In this document: positions 48,417 through 50,718 of the stretch, in pieces
Layout: every line of letters begins with the position of its first letter
Numbering within the stretch: the stretch's first letter is position 1
Assembly: GCF_000564855.1 (NCBI RefSeq)
Contig: NZ_AYXG01000170.1
Location: 1 to 50,718, forward strand
Reading direction: 5' to 3'
DNA: 50,718 nt
From: Actinokineospora spheciospongiae
GTDB taxonomy: Bacteria > Actinomycetota > Actinomycetes > Mycobacteriales > Pseudonocardiaceae
The notes under the pieces: generated by a model
What the model was told of the DNA's origin: nothing
Databases searched by the model: none
What the model saw: only the letters and a program-made list of their open reading frames with translations
Position numbers and translations under genes: made by a program

Positions 48417-50507
48417 ATGAACACGACCACGACCGCACTGCGCGCCACCGCCGAGGAACGGCTGCGGGCCCTCGCCGGTCCTGGCGCGCGGCTGCGCGAG
48501 GACCAGTGGACGGCCATCGAGGCGCTGGTGGCCGGGCGCGGCCGGGCGCTGGTGGTGCAGCGGACCGGGTGGGGCAAGTCCGCTGTGTACTTCGTGGCGA
48601 CGGCGCTGCTGCGGGAGCGGGGCGAGGGACCGACGGTGATCGTGTCGCCGCTGCTGGCGCTGATGCGCAACCAGGTGGAGGCGGCCGCGCGGGCGGGGGT
48701 GCGGGCGCGGACGATCAACTCGGCGAACGTCGAGGAGTGGGACGACGTGCAGGACGCGGTGGCCTCGGGCGAGGTCGACGTGCTGCTGGTGAGCCCGGAA
48801 CGGTTGAACAACCCGGACTTCCGCGACACCGTGCTGCCGAAGCTGACCGCCTCGGCGGGGATGCTGGTGGTCGACGAGGCGCACTGCATCTCCGACTGGG
48901 GCCACGACTTCCGGCCGGACTACCGGCGGCTGCGGACGCTGCTGGGCGAGCTGCCCGAGGGGGTGCCGGTGCTGGCGACCACGGCCACCGCCAACGACCG
49001 GGTGGTGCGGGACGTGGCCCAGCAACTGCGGCTGGCCGAGGACGACGCGCTGGTGCTGCGCGGGCCGCTGGACCGGGAGAGCCTGCGGCTGGCGGTGCTG
49101 CGGCTGCCCACCGCGCGCGCCCGGCTGGCGTGGCTGGCCGACCACCTCGGGGAGTTCACCGGATCGGGGATCATCTACACGCTGACCGTCGCCGCCGCCG
49201 ACGAGCTGGCGTCGTTCCTGCGCGAGCGCGGGTTCGAGGTCGCCTCGTACACCGGGCGCACCGACACCGCCGAGCGGCAGCGGGCCGAGGACGACCTGCT
49301 GGCCAACCGGGTCAAGGCGCTGGTGGCGACGTCGGCGCTGGGCATGGGCTTCGACAAGCCGGACCTGGGTTTCGTGGTGCACGTGGGGGCGCCGCAGTCG
49401 CCGATCTCCTACTACCAGCAGATCGGGCGCGCGGGCCGCGGCGTCGAGCGGGCGGACGTGCTGCTGCTGCCGGGGACCGAGGACCGCGACATCTGGTCGT
49501 ACTTCGCTTCGCTGGCGTTCCCGCCGGAGCCGGTGGTGCGGGAGGTGCTGGCCGCGCTGGAGGGGGCCGGGCGGGTGCTGTCGACGCAGGCGCTGGAACC
49601 GATGGTCGACCTGGCCCGGGGCAGGCTGGAGATGGTGCTCAAGGTGCTCGACGTGGACGGGGCGGTCCGGCGGGTGCGCGGCGGCTGGGAGGCCACCGGG
49701 GCGGCGTGGGAGTACGACGGGGAGCGGTACGGGCGGATCGCGGAGGCGCGCACCGCCGAGCAGCGGGCCATCCTGGAGTACCAGCGCACCGACGGCTGCC
49801 GGATGGAGTTCCTGCTGCGGCAGCTCGACGACCCGCACGCGGCCCCGTGCGGCCGCTGCGACAACTGCACCGGGCAGCGGTGGAGCGACGCGGTGTCGGA
49901 AGCCGGGTCCGCGGCGGCGGAGGAGCGGCTGGCCCGGCCGGGCGTGGAGGTCGCGCCGAAGAAGATGTGGCCCACCGGGATGTCGGCGTTGGACGTCCCG
50001 CTGAGCGGCAAGATCGCCACCGGGCGGGTGGCCGAGGTGGGGCGGGCGCTCGGGCGGCTGACCGACATCGGGTGGGGCAACCGGTTGCGGGCGCTGTTCG
50101 CCGAGGGGGCCACGTCGGTGCCGGACGACGTCATGCGCGGGTGCGTGCAGGTGCTGGCGGGCTGGGGGTGGGAGCAGCGACCGGTCGGCGTGGTGACGGT
50201 GGGGTCGTCGGACCTGGCGGTGGACTTCGGCGCGCGGATCGCCTCGATCGGGCGGCTGCCGGTGTTGGGGATGGTTGAGGTGCCGGGGGCCGTGGCGCCG
50301 GGCAACAGCGCGCACCGGGTGGCGCGGCTGTGGGAGGCGCTGCGGGTGCCGGAGGAGTTGGCCGCGCGGGTGGCGGAGGCGGACGGGCCGGTTCTGCTGG
50401 TCGATGAGCGGGTGGACAGTGGGTGGACGGTCACTCTCGCCGCTTACCTGCTGCGCGGGGCTGGGGCGAAGGGGGTGTTGCCGTTTGTGTTGGCAGCGAC
50501 CAGTTGA
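48417..50507 (+). CDS. RecQ-family DNA helicase with phosphoribosyltransferase-like C-terminus
   Basis: A 696-residue superfamily 2 helicase. Motif I TGWGKS is at residues 50-55, DEAH at 153-156 followed by CISDWGHDFRPDYRRL, motif VI QQIGRAGRG is in the second lobe. The RecQ zinc site is C461, C478, C481, C484. Instead of an HRDC domain, the C-terminal 190 residues end in VLLVDERVDSGWTVTLAA (D663, D667), which looks like the PRPP loop of phosphoribosyltransferases. 3'-5' unwinding is expected; the tail might bind a nucleotide. GGGGG precedes the ATG at 48417. Confidence 0.9.
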   Translation: MNTTTTALRATAEERLRALAGPGARLREDQWTAIEALVAGRGRALVVQRTGWGKSAVYFVATALLRERGEGPTVIVSPLLALMRNQVEAAARAGVRARTINSANVEEWDDVQDAVASGEVDVLLVSPERLNNPDFRDTVLPKLTASAGMLVVDEAHCISDWGHDFRPDYRRLRTLLGELPEGVPVLATTATANDRVVRDVAQQLRLAEDDALVLRGPLDRESLRLAVLRLPTARARLAWLADHLGEFTGSGIIYTLTVAAADELASFLRERGFEVASYTGRTDTAERQRAEDDLLANRVKALVATSALGMGFDKPDLGFVVHVGAPQSPISYYQQIGRAGRGVERADVLLLPGTEDRDIWSYFASLAFPPEPVVREVLAALEGAGRVLSTQALEPMVDLARGRLEMVLKVLDVDGAVRRVRGGWEATGAAWEYDGERYGRIAEARTAEQRAILEYQRTDGCRMEFLLRQLDDPHAAPCGRCDNCTGQRWSDAVSEAGSAAAEERLARPGVEVAPKKMWPTGMSALDVPLSGKIATGRVAEVGRALGRLTDIGWGNRLRALFAEGATSVPDDVMRGCVQVLAGWGWEQRPVGVVTVGSSDLAVDFGARIASIGRLPVLGMVEVPGAVAPGNSAHRVARLWEALRVPEELAARVAEADGPVLLVDERVDSGWTVTLAAYLLRGAGAKGVLPFVLAATS

Positions 50508-50582
50508 TGCGGGGCGGGCACGTCGGGGTGCGGGGTGATGTGCCTGTTGGGCTGTGGCCAGGTTTAAGGGCTCGGTCGTTTG

Positions 50583-50678
50583 TTGGGGGTGCCCGGGTGG
50601 GTGGATCTGCTCGGCCGTGCCGTTGGTTTACAAGCCCGGGATTTTTGGGGGCGTGCCCGGGTGCGTGGATCTGCTTGG
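50583..50678. repeat. Imperfect direct repeat at the window end
   Basis: A unit of about 32 bp containing TTGGGGGTGCCCGGGTGGGT and GGATCTGCTCGG at 50583-50614 recurs as 50645-50678 with a few differences. It lies downstream of recQ, outside any recognisable gene; the last 211 bp of the window hold nothing else I can name. Confidence 0.6.
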
Positions 50679-50718
50679 GCGGGGCCCCTACGCCGATCAT
50701 GCGCCCAGTGTGACCGAG

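Overview
The window is high-G+C chromosomal DNA with many GTG starts, GTGA/ATGA gene junctions and leaderless-looking promoters, so it comes from an actinobacterium. Several blocks follow the order I remember from Mycobacterium tuberculosis around Rv2372c-Rv2421c: rsmE-dnaJ2-hrcA, hemW, nirA-cysH-chelatase, lepA, transglutaminase/alpha-E/ATP-grasp, rpsT, holA, comEC/comEA, degV-octT-gpgP-rsfS-nadD. The insertions between these blocks and the competence genes suggest a Pseudonocardiales-type organism (Actinosynnema/Saccharothrix/Lentzea/Actinokineospora-like). That placement is inference. I see 56 protein-coding genes, one SAM riboswitch, no tRNA or rRNA genes, no insertion sequence and no CRISPR array.

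Layout. 1-4.5 kb: a leftward heat-shock and rRNA-modification block (hrcA, dnaJ, rsmE, a lipoprotein, a HIT protein). 4.6-9.7 kb: a BASS-type transporter, a divergent SDR/LysR pair around a perfect palindrome, a divergent P450/TetR pair around another palindrome, and a DUF3052 protein. 9.7-11 kb: hemW. 11.1-19.6 kb: one rightward sulfur-assimilation operon. It begins with a 27-residue leader peptide and continues with sulfite reductase, a 52-residue zinc ribbon, APS reductase, CysD, CysN, an SsuABC-type importer and a sirohydrochlorin chelatase. It therefore encodes sulfate activation, reduction and a siroheme-synthesis enzyme together. 19.7-27.8 kb: an accessory block with a DUF4396 membrane protein behind a CsoR-like palindrome, an enoyl-CoA hydratase, a nitronate monooxygenase-like enzyme, a zinc-type reductase, a small membrane protein, an RNase/barstar pair, two TIGR04222-like membrane proteins, an HD hydrolase, an MmcQ/YjbR protein and a DUF3224 protein.

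27.8-33.3 kb: leftward lepA, then the transglutaminase / alpha-E / circularly permuted ATP-grasp operon; the ATP-grasp protein ends in eight glutamines. 33.4-37.1 kb: a SigE-type sigma factor with a membrane partner, a VOC protein, an orphan PemK/MazF-like protein, and an SPFH membrane protein with a ribbon-helix-helix partner behind a 16-bp palindrome. 37.2-41.2 kb: rpsT, a thioesterase, a 32-bp tandem-repeat tract, holA, and threonine synthase under a SAM-I riboswitch. 41.2-50.7 kb: comEC and comEA, degV, the methylglucose-lipopolysaccharide genes octT and gpgP with rsfS and nadD, and a RecQ helicase fused to a phosphoribosyltransferase-like tail.

Two patterns run across the window. Perfect copies of the actinobacterial DnaA box TTGTCCACA occur seven times, all between genes, some beside GC-rich hairpins that look like a dispersed repeat family. 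At least ten genes have a TANNNT -10 box 6-8 nt before the start codon, which predicts leaderless mRNAs.
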